Shown here in pieces: positions 10,049 through 22,200 of a stretch of DNA of 64,000 nt (the stretch's first letter is position 1; each line of letters begins with the position of its first letter). Location: contig JAXBDG010000005.1 in NCBI GenBank assembly GCA_036320915.1, positions 2,843,857-2,907,856 of the forward strand. Reading direction: 5' to 3'. The notes under the pieces are model-generated. The model saw only the letters and a list, made by a program, of their open reading frames with translations, was not told the DNA's origin and did not search any database. A program made the position numbers and the translations under genes. This DNA is from Linnemannia elongata (Eukaryota; Mortierellomycota; Mortierellomycetes; Mortierellales; Mortierellaceae).

Positions 10049-13000
10049 TTAGGGAAAGTGTGTCATGTCGACTTCAGGGTTGCCTTGTTGTCGCTGCTGT
10101 ACGTGCAGTTGCTGTTGTTGCTGCTGAGCCAATGATGGGTTTTGAGACGGAAGCGGCGACGAAGGCTGCGTCGAGACGGATGGCGGCGACGATGGCTCCA
10201 CTGCATCTGACTCTTCCTGATCCTGCTCAAGATCGAGTTCTTGATCTCGCTTTGTATGCTTCTGCTGCTGCTGTTGTTGCTGCTGCTGATCGCGTTGGAA
10301 CTGCTCGCGCTGCTGTTGTTGAAGCTTTAATTGCTGAAGGGTTGGATGTTGAGGCTGCTGGAACTGTTGCGGCCGGAACATCTGCTGTTGCTGCTGCTGG
10401 TACATATGCTGGCCGTTGTTGTACTGCTGTTGCTGTTGCTGTTGTTGTTGCTGATGATAGTGCTGTGGCTGTTGGCCTTGGGTCACAGTGGGTATAGCGT
10501 CGCCTGAACTCGATCGGGGTGGGAGGACAGGCGCGTTGGGGTGGCCGACATGGTTAGGCACTCGTCTAGGAGGAGGGGTCATATGACTGACACTGCCATG
10601 AGATCCCTGGCGCTGTCCAGTGAACCCAGGTGGAAATCCGTCCGAAGGCGTCAAGCTTGATCCGTTGGCCGAGCCTTGGCCGTGAGCATGACTACCGGAC
10701 GAAGTCCTCTCGACGCGAACAAATAGCTCAGAAGTGTTCACAATCAAGAACTCGATCGTCAAGTTCTTGGAAGTCATGTCCAAAATTTCCCGACTTGGGT
10801 CTGGATTCCGCATGAGGGTAGGACCAAAGACGACTGAGAGGTTCTTGGATGTCATCAAATTGATACTCTCTTGGTCGGTGACTCGGTTTAGATGCTCCAT
10901 GAGGACCTTCAGCGTCTGGTAGTGAGCGAATGGCATCCTATCCATGAGTTCCTTGAAGATGTCATACTTGTCATCTGTATGGGGCAGGCCGGTGGCCTCC
11001 ATGAATTCGCTATAAAGGTCATAAGGAATCAGGGGTTCTGGTAACGTTCGTAGATACTGCTTCAAGACGGATGTAATTGAGCAGATATCCTGGTAGACCG
11101 CAGTATCCATGAGATTAGGGTACAGGCCAGAGTCAAAAGCCTGCACCAACTGTCTGGCTTCGACGGCCATTCCTGAACGACGGTAAATACCCTCCACCTC
11201 CAAACCTCGCTCATCCACGGCCTCGATACACTTCTCAACGACCATAGGAACCGCTCGTTGCTCGATCTCCAGCTGATCCAGGAGACTGTTGCCGAACATG
11301 ACCTGCTTGGGGGATGGTGGGGGGAGGCCATGGCTGCTTTCACCGCTCGGGGTGAGGTTACGGATGCTGGAGGAGTCAGAGTCCTTGAACCGTCCAGAAC
11401 ATCCTGGTACAATCTCATGAGTGCAACGTCCGTGAATTTGGAATCCGCAGCCTGATTTGACAAGGCAAAGCAATGTTAATAACACATATCAAAGAGCGTC
11501 ATGTTCAAATGGAGGTTGACGTATAGAAGAGCGGACATCTTACCACGACACTTGTATTCGCGACCCCACATCTTGTCATCACAGCAGTCGCACCGGGTAG
11601 GCTTGATGTAGTTGTGCTGGATGAAAAAGTGCTGCTCTGTATACTGCCCATTCAGCGATCGGCTATCGCTTCCCCCTGAGAAGGACCTGGTCGGTGGAAG
11701 AATCTGTCCGTTCGAGCTCCCGTTGTCGCTCAGCATGGTCGGTGCACCCCTGCCATTGGCCGCAGAGGCATCCTGGACAGTAGGTCCTTCGACAAGCAAC
11801 TTTCCAAACATCGCCCCGACGTTCTTGACAGTGTTGACACTAGTGTTCATCGTGTTGATGGTGCCCTTCTTCCAGTTGAACTTCTTGGGCGCCACAATCT
11901 CCTCTCCAAAGATGTCTTCCTGTCTGTCCTCCTTCTTGCTCTTTGAACCTTGCTGAGACCTGGATGACGCTCCGTCAGAGTTGGTCGAAACGAACGAGAG
12001 GGTCGACTCATTGCTTCCAGCGACGAGGTTTTGTGCCTTAAGCTCCTGCTGGTTGCCTCCACTCATTTGTCTCTGCCGCCTCATCTTTCCTGTGAAGGAC
12101 GTCAAATTGAAGGATGAAGAAGGAGCAGCCGGGGCAGCCTTTGCATCCTTGCGTCCCTGCAACTCTCTCATCATGTCGTTGTTAATGGTTGAGAGCTCCG
12201 CATTCCGAACGCTTAGAATCTGCATCTCATCGAGGACCCGATCACGCGTCTCGACAAAGGCCTGAATCTCTTGCTGAAGCAGTTCCTTTTGGTCCTGAAG
12301 CGCCTTCACCTCGACCTGGTATGATTGTTTCATCAGGTCATGGCTCGTGCTCAACCTGAAATTGTGAGTCACAGGCCGAGGCTTCAAGCTGTCCGATGTA
12401 TTGGCCGCCAACGCTTCCTCCTTTGCACTAATTAGTGTTAATAGTGGTGTTTTTGAGTTATTAACGTCGGTTTCAATACAGCAACAACTTTAAAACGAAA
12501 ATAACTGCAAAAGAGTGCAGACTTACGCAAGTTCTTCGTTCATGGCTTCCAAATCCATGCCAAGAAGGTCCTTTTCAATGTACATGTCGCGAATCGATTT
12601 CTCGAGTTCGGCGTGCTTCTGAGTGAGCTTGTCGACCTTCTCCTTCAAGAGACCAAAGTGAAGCTGGGGTGTACCATAGAGGAGTGGACTGGTTGGGTTG
12701 TGCTTGGCAACCTCCAAGCGCAATTCCCGCACCAAAGTAAGTGCCTCGCTATGGCTTATTGCATCGTCCTACGATTGGCAAACAAATCGTGGTAAATTTA
12801 CGCGCGTCAATAAGATGCTTTTACAACGTAAGCGATTGAGGCATTCAACAACCAGAACAGGCCGGCTTTTTTTCTACCTCTGCAGGGTCGTCAGGGAGCG
12901 ACAAAAATGGGGTGTCGACTGGCTTGTGCTCTGGAATATCTGACAGTGTCTTGGCTTCGTCCTCTACACCCGATTTGTCACTGCTGGTAGGAGAGGACAT

Positions 13001-14159
13001 GCTTAGCCGGGCGCTAGCACGACTGATGCTAAGTCGGTAGGAGCTGCGATCCGAGCCCTTGACAATCTCTACCTCCTTCACCGAAGGAGCCGGAGAGCTG
13101 ATCGCCGAAGACCCCTGACTTGTATCCTTGGTCCCAGGAGTGCTGAGCATATCCCCGAGATCAAAGCCACCAGAGCTAATGGCAATGTCGTCGAGTCCGA
13201 ATGTGAGAGGCGGAAGCAATGGTGGTCCAACATCGAGAGAAGGCAGACTAGATCCGTTGGTTTTTAGACGACTATCGGATCGGATGGAAGGTGCCAGGCC
13301 GGGTCCACCGAGACCATAGCTTTCATTGGAGAGCGGTTCGTGCATCGGCAGTTTTGGCTGAGGATATCTTGGTGAATCATTGTTGGTGTGGGCGATTCCA
13401 TTGGATGCCAAAGCAGGCTGCTGGTGTTTCTCATACGACTGGTTCCTGTAGGTTGATGCTGCGGTTGGTTTCTGAAAGGCAGCAGTGGCAACATGCGAAA
13501 TGAATGGGATGGGTGAGACCCGTTAATATCTATGCTGCCATGGCATGAACCGAAACGTTCTGTTCCTCATCTCTCATCTTATCATCTTAGTTTCATGCGC
13601 ACAGCGTGCAAACATATAATTATTTTTTTTGATTTCATCCATCCACCCAGAGACCGCATGACAATGAGAGAGAGAGAGAGAGAGAGAGAGAGCGTGGCAT
13701 GTGTTTAAAATATCAAACATGGCACACGTGTGTCTTTAGGAGAGCAAGTCTGAACATTGTACCATCCTTTTCCAGCTGGATGTTGTCACGGTTATTGTTG
13801 TTGTTCTTACCTCTGCTTCGGGAATGGTTGGTAGCAGTTTCTCCATCATCTTCTCGGCCCGCTCCATGCGTTCACGCTCCTCTCGTAGCCTCTTGGCCTC
13901 CTTTCGCTCCTGGTGGCATTTCATACAGTAGATGCCCTGAGATGTCTTTGCAAATACCAGATCGTCAATCTTGGAATCGCACTGTGTGCATCGGAAACAA
14001 TCTGCATGATATGCCTCGTCACCTGTTGTTACACAATAATGTGCAAGGAAAATAAATGTTAAAGTTGGTGAGTTAGCAGTCGGCCTTATGAGCAAACGTT
14101 GAGAGAAAGGTTCCTGTCGTGTTTGGATGCAAATACCGGTATTATTATTATTATTTGAC

Positions 14160-14191
<32 letters not shown>

Positions 14192-14722
14192 TGAGTGGGT
14201 TAAAGTTGCGCGAGAAAGATAAGTTTACCAGTCATGATCGCCTCGTCCAGGATGGGTCTCCGACAAGAGCTGCAGCTGTAGGAGCATTGCTCACAGATTG
14301 GGCTTCCATCCGAGAGCAAAAGCAGGTTGCTGTCGCATTCCACTCGGCCCTTGCACTTTGCGCACCGGAAGCTACAAGTTTGGTTTAAGGTAGCCGGGTC
14401 AAGATGGTCAGAGAAGGGACAAGCATGGTTAGCATTCGACGGCATCCATGGGTACAACTCTTATGCAATCAATCGACTATGCGTATGCTCCTGCCTGTGC
14501 TTATGTTACAAATGTATCTCTTTTCTTTTTTGAGTTCATTCGTTGTCATTACGCCATGATCCTCCTTTCTTCTCTCTTCCCTTTTCCTCGGTCTCTTAAG
14601 TTTAGCCATTTGCTGTTGTATACTTGCCATTGGACATGCCACAAGCCCTCACCAAAGGCAACAACGCTGCCTTCTTCAATAGAGCGGTGACAGCCGATAC
14701 AGACGGGGTCCTGTTCATCCAT
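10049..14722 (-). CDS. LIM-LIM-C1-RhoGAP protein (about 1190 aa), 7 exons
   Basis: A Rho-family GTPase-activating protein, probably acting on Cdc42/Rho at polarity sites. Exons: 14722-14628, 14371-14229, 14022-13811, 13471-12878, 12768-12527, 12427-11544 and 11451-10049. All phases agree. Two tandem LIM domains (about residues 8-115) include CIGCHRSI, WHVQCFRCAKC, CEQCSYSCSSC and DCFRCTQCDSK. A Glu/Arg-rich helix follows, then a Ser-rich linker and a coiled coil (about 370-490). The C1 domain (about 693-743) spans the last intron: HNYIKPTRCDCCDDKMWG, then CGFQIHGRCTHEIVPGCSG. The RhoGAP domain (about 774-964) has the arginine finger in EGIYRRSG and the NLSVVFGPTLMR block. A long Gln-rich tail (QQQ runs) closes it. 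The first intron appears to use a GC donor (ATG|GCAAGT), which restores the LIM cysteine. This resembles yeast Rga1/Rga2 plus a C1 domain. Confidence 0.88.
13665..13692. repeat. (GA)n microsatellite in RhoGAP intron 3
   Basis: A run of about 14 GA dinucleotides on the plus strand inside the intron between RhoGAP exons 3 and 4. Simple repeat. Confidence 0.85.
14160..14188. repeat. Poly(A)/(T) homopolymer in RhoGAP intron 2
   Basis: About 28 consecutive A on the plus strand in the intron between RhoGAP exons 2 and 3, preceded by an ATT repeat. Simple repeat. Confidence 0.85.
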
Positions 14723-17700
14723 GGCGGGAACTTTTTATAATAAGCGAGTGACGAGTGACGAGTGGCGAGTAGCGACAAGTGGAGAGATGACGATGAAAGA
14801 AAGGGAGAGATGAATGGAAGCAAATAAGGAAAGAAGGAAGGAGGGAAAGTAGAGAGGAAGGAATGGATGGCGAGGATGAGTGATGACGAGTGAAGTTGAA
14901 GGAAAGTGTAGCCCTGAAAGTTGATGGTTGTTGTGTTCGAGTCTGATGTGAACGCAAGTCGAGGCGTCGGAAGGATGGAAGGGAAAGAGACCCGGGTTCG
15001 TCAACGTTTCGTGGAGTTTATTAGTAGTAGTGTGGTGTGGAGGGGGGCGTGAAGAGGATGAAGTGGAAGGAGGGGGTAGGGGATGTCGGGGAGGATGACT
15101 GATGAGGAGAAGAAGAAGGAGGGAAGGGAAGGGAAGGGAAGGGGAGGGAGGGATGGGGGGATGATGGACGAAATGGGGGATGGAGAAGAATAAGAAGGGA
15201 GAAGGAGGAAAAGAACAAGAATAAGAAAAGGAGGGAAAGAAAAGGAGGGAAAGAAAAGGGGGCGGGATGGCGACGGAGGGAGATATGACAAGAGTGACTG
15301 AACACAACACCAAGGGGATTGTATAGTATGGGTCAAAGGGGGGGCGTCGAGGAAAGACAGCAAGAAAGTGGGAAAGGGTCAAGGAATAAAAGGAATAAAA
15401 GGAAGAAAAGGAAGAAAAGGAAGAAAAACGTTGGTGGATGTGCATAGACAATTGCAACTGACAGGGTGCTTGCACATATCATAAAACATGAAGCATACGA
15501 AGGCATTAGAAGGAGAACAAGGAGAAGAAGAAGAAGGAGCAGCTTGTTTCTTTGCTTCTTGTCGCATAGAGAGACTCATTCCTCTCTCTCTCTTCTTCGT
15601 CGTCTTTTTACATTTTGCTTTTTCTTTTCTTTTTCTTTTTCTTTTTTCACCTACACTCTTTCCTTTACTTCAACGAGCACAGATGAATGTCCTCTATTCC
15701 CTCTTGGACGTGGGATACATAAATATGTACACAATGAACAAATACTACAATATAAAGAGGGCTCTTGTGGTTGTTGTTCTTACCCCTCGAGTGTGTCAAT
15801 CTGTTTTGAGAAGAGAAGCTGTTATTTTTTAGTCTGAAAGTAGTACCGTTATTACGCCCAAAGAATTAGCACTAGTGCAGCCAACCTGTTGTTGTTGTTG
15901 TTTTCTCTTCCCCTCGGAGATAGAGGGTGTTCCTCTTTGTCGACACTGTCCCCACTATCCTCTCTTTACTCTTTGTCCTACCTACTTGTACATTCCCCCA
16001 CCTGCTATTTCTGACACCATACCCCGCACCATTCAAGTGCATATGTTTCAATATGTCTGTCTTTGTCAGCCTTCGCTTATTCTCTTGGTCAGCATGCTCC
16101 ACTCCTCAGCTATAGAAAGATAGGACAGCCCTTGTTCTATTTGCTTACCTTTTGTTTTTGTTCTTGTTTCTATTGTCGTTCATTGTACTCTCTCGCTGTA
16201 TTTTCCTTTCCAGTCCTGGCGCCCACCTGTTCTCTGTCCCTGTCTCTGTCTATAATTAAAGACGGCCGCCCTGGGTTCTAATTTGCATCAGTCAGCACGC
16301 TGCCAGAAGGACCCCCCCCCAACCCGGCTCACATACATCCAACCCGTCTGTGCGACATTGCGGCAAATTAAGGTTTTATCAGTTCAGGAACACGCTCTCT
16401 CTCACACACAAATGCACACGCATCCACGTCTCATCAACTGATGAGACATTAAAATATCCAGCACAAATGCTTCCATCACTCCTACGCCATAATTCTTCTT
16501 CAAAAGATGTATTTCTTCACCCTCGTTTTCTCATTCTTTCTTTTCCCCTTCCTTTCTATTCTTCGCGGTTCACTCCTGCGTCGTACAGAGTGGCATCCAC
16601 CTCATCTCACAGTTGTTATATCGGTTACATAGAGAAAATAAACTGTCTGATTACAGTGGACATTTCAGCCGTAAAAATTCCTCTTATTTTCAAGCCAATA
16701 TCCCTATCCTTGTGTTGCCTCTCGTGCACATTTGAACCCCCTTGAAAAAAAAAAAAAGTCTCAAGGAAGCTGTCCCACGTCTTTGCTAGGAAAGGGACTA
16801 CTCTCAGGCCACCACGCGTCAACCAATCACATTCGACCATCTCTCTCCTATTTTTTTTTCTTCTTATTCTTCTTGACGAGGCTACTACAGACCACCACCA
16901 TCAACATTGAAATTCTCAAAACCCAAGGACTGAAATATAGCTTGCGTGAATGTATGTTGGGGGTCTCTTTCTCCCCTCTTCCCATCTCCTCCTTCTTACT
17001 CATCCTCCTCCGTCCCGATGAAAAAATGCAATGACGTCGAAGGTTAAACACATGGGATGGGGTGGATGAAGAGTCCTGTGGAGTAAGTAGACAAGACTTT
17101 GGCGTGAAGAAGGAGTCTCGTGGAATACGTACAATTCAAGGAAGGTGGATGTTGAGCCTTTTTTTCTCAGGAGTGCATGATGTATTCCTGTTTTGTCTTT
17201 GTCCCGACTCTTGGCCCATGCATTTTTTGTATGTCTTGTATGCACGAGTATGTGTCCGTGTGTAAGTGCAAAAACGGGACAGGACGTGTGATACGAATCT
17301 GGGGTCGCTGAGAGAGCTACACACTCAATGGTAACCCTTCTTTTTTTTTTTTTTTGTCTTTTGGTATTTTGGTATTTTGACCCTTGTTTTCCAAACGTAT
17401 TAGCATTGGGTGGGATGTCAACGACTTGAAGGCACTTCTTTCCTTGAACATGATCTATTCAAGGGAAGGCACAATGGGAGATAGAGTGGTCAAGAATCGT
17501 CCAAAAAAAAGGATAGTTAAAGGAATAAAAACAAGTGAAGAAAAGGTAATAAATGAAGCGTGGTGTCATTTCGTGGTGTGTCCCAGGTATGTACTGTTGG
17601 CTTGTTTCTTCATCGATTCACGCAAGTGTTGGCCACTGTTTCTTTTCTTTCCTCTCTCTTCCTTTACGACTATTTCTTCCTCTCCATGCTCACAGGTTGA

Positions 17701-18514
17701 AACTGAAAAGTAAGCGTCCACCCCAGGTGGACAATCTCAATAATAATAATAATAACATGATTAATGCCACGAGAGCGAGCGTTAATGCGGCGAACAAACA
17801 GGTGGTGAATGAATTGACCACTCAGAGACCGACTTCTTGTCCACGATCTGAGCCTTTCATTTCAATCTCAATCCGATCACTCTTTCACTCACCCCACTCT
17901 TTCTCTCCCTACCCATGTTTCCTCACTCACACGACACCCACAGAATGAATACCGAGCCGCTGCTGTAAAAATAATACATGTACCTTACCTATATCGTACA
18001 AACAAAAAAAAAAAAAAAAGGTTATTGCGAGTAAAGTTGCCAGTTGCATAAGATACGACGGATAGACGGACAGAAAAGGACAGGACTAGACATGGCATGG
18101 CATGACATGACATGACATGATACCTCTTCTCCCCTTCCTCATCCTTCTCCTCTTCCCCCTGTCCTTTTCAAGGTTTTCAAGGGAGACAGAAGCCTGCAGT
18201 GGCCCTGCCTTGCTGCCTTGCTGCCTTGTGTGCATACTTGGTGTGAGTGTGTATGTATATACATGTATGTCTCCTCTTTGTCTTTCTGTCTCCCTGTCTC
18301 TCTTTCCCTGTTTCTCTGTCTCTGCCTTTTGTGTGCACCCCTTCACCCTCCCGCCTTCTTCCTGCGTCCATGTTGCCCATGCTATTCATGCTGTCGATCC
18401 CGTCCACTCGACACACTAGCAATAGCCCATCAGCCCACTTTCTCCAACTCTTATTTTCCCTTGATACATAACCTTCCCACTCTTGTTCTTTTACCTTTAT
18501 GTCTTTCTCCCTCG

Positions 18515-18518
<4 letters not shown>

Positions 18519-18590
<72 letters not shown>
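18519..18590. repeat. (CT)n microsatellite
   Basis: About 36 CT dinucleotides in a row on the plus strand, upstream of the LAM-type gene. A second shorter CT tract lies at about 18807-18831. Confidence 0.95.
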
Positions 18591-18592
<2 letters not shown>

Positions 18593-18668
18593 GTGTGTCT
18601 GTCTTGTCTCTCCTCCTCCCATCCCCCCTCTCCTCAACCAACCCCTCACTTCCTTTCGTTTCCTCAAA

Positions 18669-18766
18669 CATTCATTCATTCATTCATACATTCATTCATT
18701 CATTCATACATTCATTCATTCATTTATACATTCATTCATTCATTCATTCATTCATTCATTCACTTA
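18669..18766. repeat. (CATT)n tetranucleotide repeat with CATA variants
   Basis: Roughly 24 units of CATT, in which every third to fifth unit is changed to CATA (tcattcatacattcattc). This gives a higher-order pattern of about 20-28 bp. Simple repeat within the long pyrimidine-rich gap. Confidence 0.9.
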
Positions 18767-18799
18767 CTCCCTCATTCACCCTTCTTCCTCTTCTCATTC

Positions 18800-18831
<32 letters not shown>

Positions 18832-19217
18832 TTTTAATCATTCCACTCTGATTCAACACACATCCTTCGCCTCTTCTCCACAACCCGACCCTTGCCCTGA
18901 TTCGACATCCATCCTTTTTGTGACATTAGACCCCTGTAGGCTCGTTCCATTCAATCCCTTCCGGGCCTTAGTCGCCAAGCACAAAAGGCCAACCTACGCC
19001 ACTCCTGTTTTGTCCCTTGGTCTTTCGCCCCACCTTCAAACCCAATCAAAGCACCGTACCAACTCCCCTCCTCCCTCCTCCCAACCCTGCAGAGACGACC
19101 TACCGCCTATTCTTTCGTTATCCTCTGTGGTCAGCATAGCTCTACCCGAGCTGGATACAGTGACCAATTGCTTGCCAGCTGATCCTTGAAGGCACTCGCG
19201 TCTGTTCACCAACCATC

Positions 19218-22200
19218 ATGGCCGTAAGCTGAAAAACAACTATTATCAACAACAGCATCAATAACAACACGCATTCCCCCCTCCTTCCCAATTTCTTGTC
19301 ATCGATCCCCGTTGTCCAATTGCACCACTTTCCCTATCCCTGTTCGTTCACTTCTGTTCTCCATCCCCTGGATGCCTCCTTTTGAGGCAAGACCTTGAGT
19401 GCAAAGAAACGCTCTCTTCGTTGCGCTCTTAATCTCTTCATTTGTGCCCTCTGTCGCTGTCTTCGCCCAGACCCTGTTATTGTTTCCCCACCCTGCCCTT
19501 TTGCCCTCTGCTCAATCTCAATCAAGACGTTCTCCAACTCTCTTCTTATCGCTAGATCGCCACACAGCATTAGCTATTATTAACCGACCTTCGCTCTTCT
19601 CGTTTTTTACTCTCTCCCCCTTGTTAGAGTCGTAAGCATATTTCGAGCTCGAGTAGTACCGCTGAGCCTAAACGATCAACCTCAAACACAGGATCTACGA
19701 CACTTAAGCCTGCTCAAAAGGTTCTGGGCTTTCTAAAGAAGCGATCTGGACCCACTATCAACACTACCACCACCACTACTACTACTACGACCACCATCAT
19801 CACCACCGCAGCAACAGATACACCAATATCAACACCGACTGGCCATCAGGATCGAACAAAACCCATGGTCGTCCCGCCCCCATCAGCTGTAGACACGGTG
19901 GCGGTGGGTCATAACACGACCGCCCCTGTTCGAGCGACAAGTATGGGATCCTTAGGAAAGGCCAACCCTCTTAAGAACATCATTCGGCGCAAAAGCCTCG
20001 AGCTCGGACGGTTCTTTGATGGGAGTGTAGGGTCCTCCTCCCAGAGGGGTAACAGTAAGGGACTGAGGAAGGTTTATGGCATTACGTTGTGGGGGACACA
20101 ACAAAGTCAATCGCCACTAACGGACGAAAAATTCATCTTCATTACCCTGTTTCTCTTCAGACGGCAGCAAAGCAAGTCTCGAGCAAGACGCCTCCCCAAG
20201 CACACCTCCTCTCATCAGTCTAGACATCAACCGAGCGGGCACTCCCACCCCCATATCTCCACCACGACTGACCACTCGCCGGCCTAACTTCACTCTGGGA
20301 CTTCCCTGGCGTCCACAGTCCGAATACATCAGCCAAGGGACTCCAGGCGTCCAAACGAGTCTGTCAAAAACCCAGAAACGCTTTATTCGAGCTTTTCCAG
20401 AACTTGCAGATTTGGCCAAAGTTCCCGCAGCCTATTGTTTGCCTTGTCTAGCGACGCCCCCCCATACTCCTCTTGAGCATCCTCTCACGCCTGGATCCAC
20501 CTCCATGTCACCTTCCAACACCTTGAGCACATTGACATCGTCAGTCTTTTCCACAACATCCTCAACCACAACATTGGCCTGCCCTGGTCATTTCCACGAC
20601 TATTCATGTGCATTAGAGCGAGAGATCCTCTGGCAGGGCACACTCTACGTTGCAGCAACCCATGTCTGCTTCTACGGGAAGCACTTTGGCAAGACTGTCA
20701 AGGTCATTATCGACTATCGAGACCTGATTCTGATTGAACGAGAGAAGAAGATGGGAGTTTTCCCGAGCTCCATTAGACTCCGCGTGTCGTTAGTAGAAAC
20801 GAATTCTCCTACCTCCGCAGCACTGGATCCACAGGAGACAAAAGGAAACACCAACACTAACACCAACAACGATGCAGGCGCAGCTGAACCAAAAATCCCG
20901 GCAACAACAAAGGACTACGTCCTCACCAGTCTTATGAGTCGAGAACAGGCATTTGCAGATATTGAGAGGAATTGGCAAGCCTACCGCCACTTTCAAAAGA
21001 GTGCCTGTGCCAATGGACTGCCAACACCACAGCTCGAGTCCCCGGGAGGCTCCGAAAAGAACTTGGCTGGACTGGTTGATAGTGGGTACGGCAGGGGCAC
21101 GACTCTTGGGCTCGACAGCCGTGTAAAGCCCTGGACCATACTGGACAGACACAAGATCCCAAGGACGTATTCGGTGATATCGGACGAGGCGTTCTCAAGC
21201 TCCGAGAATCTGGATCGACCCCATCTCCGAGAGCGAGCCTCAACCTCCTTGATCCGCCCCTCAACCCTCGCTTCACACGAGCACATCAGCTCCTGGCGAG
21301 CTGCAGCTGCAGCAACAGGAGCAGGCAGCGATCACCCTTCCATATCCTCAGGATCACCAGCATCAGTCTCTGAGGGCCGAAGAGGGTCCGTTGCCAGTAT
21401 CGGATCCTCAGACAAGCAGGAACTGACATCTGGACTGATTGGGTTCCTTCAACGACGCTCAAGTCTAGTTCATAAGTGGAAGAAGAGCGAGAGTGGAGGA
21501 GGTAGCAACTTTTCAGACTCTAGCTCCGAAGCAGCGCAGGATCTTCGGGAGGATGTTACTCCATCTCCTGTCGACGTTTCACTTGCCGCTACTGCTGTCT
21601 CCACCACACAACCCTCCACCCTACAAGATTCACCTTTGCTTGCGGCCCAACGACAGGACGGAACTCTCAGAGCCCCAACTCCTCCACCCACCCTCATTTC
21701 ACCCTCTTTAACAACAACCAAGGTATCGCGCTCACTCTCGACTGTGCAAACAGACGCAAAGCCTGGGAGCACACATGGCATGACAAAGCATATTCGTGGG
21801 GAGAGCAGCGACGGGCTTCAGATCACACCTGATGAGCGAGGCGGCATGAAGCCTGGACAAGCAGTCAAAGTGAGCACAAACAGCAACAACGTGAACGCCA
21901 TTCCTAGCAACTTTTCGACACCCCCTCTACCCTCAGGCCCCGTTCCTTGCGGGTGTTCTCGGCATTACAAGAATGCTGTTGTCTCCACGGTAGTCCCATT
22001 GCCAGTTGATCTGTGTTTTGAAATCTTGTTTTCAGGTGCAGGCGCGGGGCTTGGCGACAATCTAGGGTGCGACACTCATCGTATCAAGGATGGTTCGACG
22101 GACATTCTCATCACGCCATGGCAGCATGAGGACCAACCGCAGGACGGTAACAAGGTCGAAAAGATGGGCTGGGTGGATCAACAACGAAGACTTGAGTACT

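Larger units (their letters stand above)
14723..19217. other. 4.5-kb gene-free gap with strand-asymmetric purine/pyrimidine composition
   Basis: This is the divergent intergenic region between the RhoGAP gene (minus) and the LAM-type gene (plus). From about 14750 to 15540 the plus strand is purine-rich (GGAAGGGAAGG-type runs). From about 15570 onward it is mostly pyrimidine-rich, in long TC/CT stretches up to the LAM start. Open frames here are Ser/Pro/Leu-rich translations of low-complexity DNA with no domain, so I call no gene. Long 5' UTRs or a noncoding transcript are possible but not visible. Confidence 0.6.

Noticed and set aside
14735..15475. 246-codon minus-strand frame rich in Pro, Ser and Leu
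   Set aside because: It lies in GA-rich low-complexity DNA upstream of the RhoGAP start; several overlapping frames are equally open, as expected from the composition.
18218..19189. Long plus-strand open frame (323 codons)
   Set aside because: It is a translation of CT and CATT microsatellites and pyrimidine-rich DNA (Ser-Leu and Phe-Ile-His-Ser runs), with no domain and no splice-supported neighbours.
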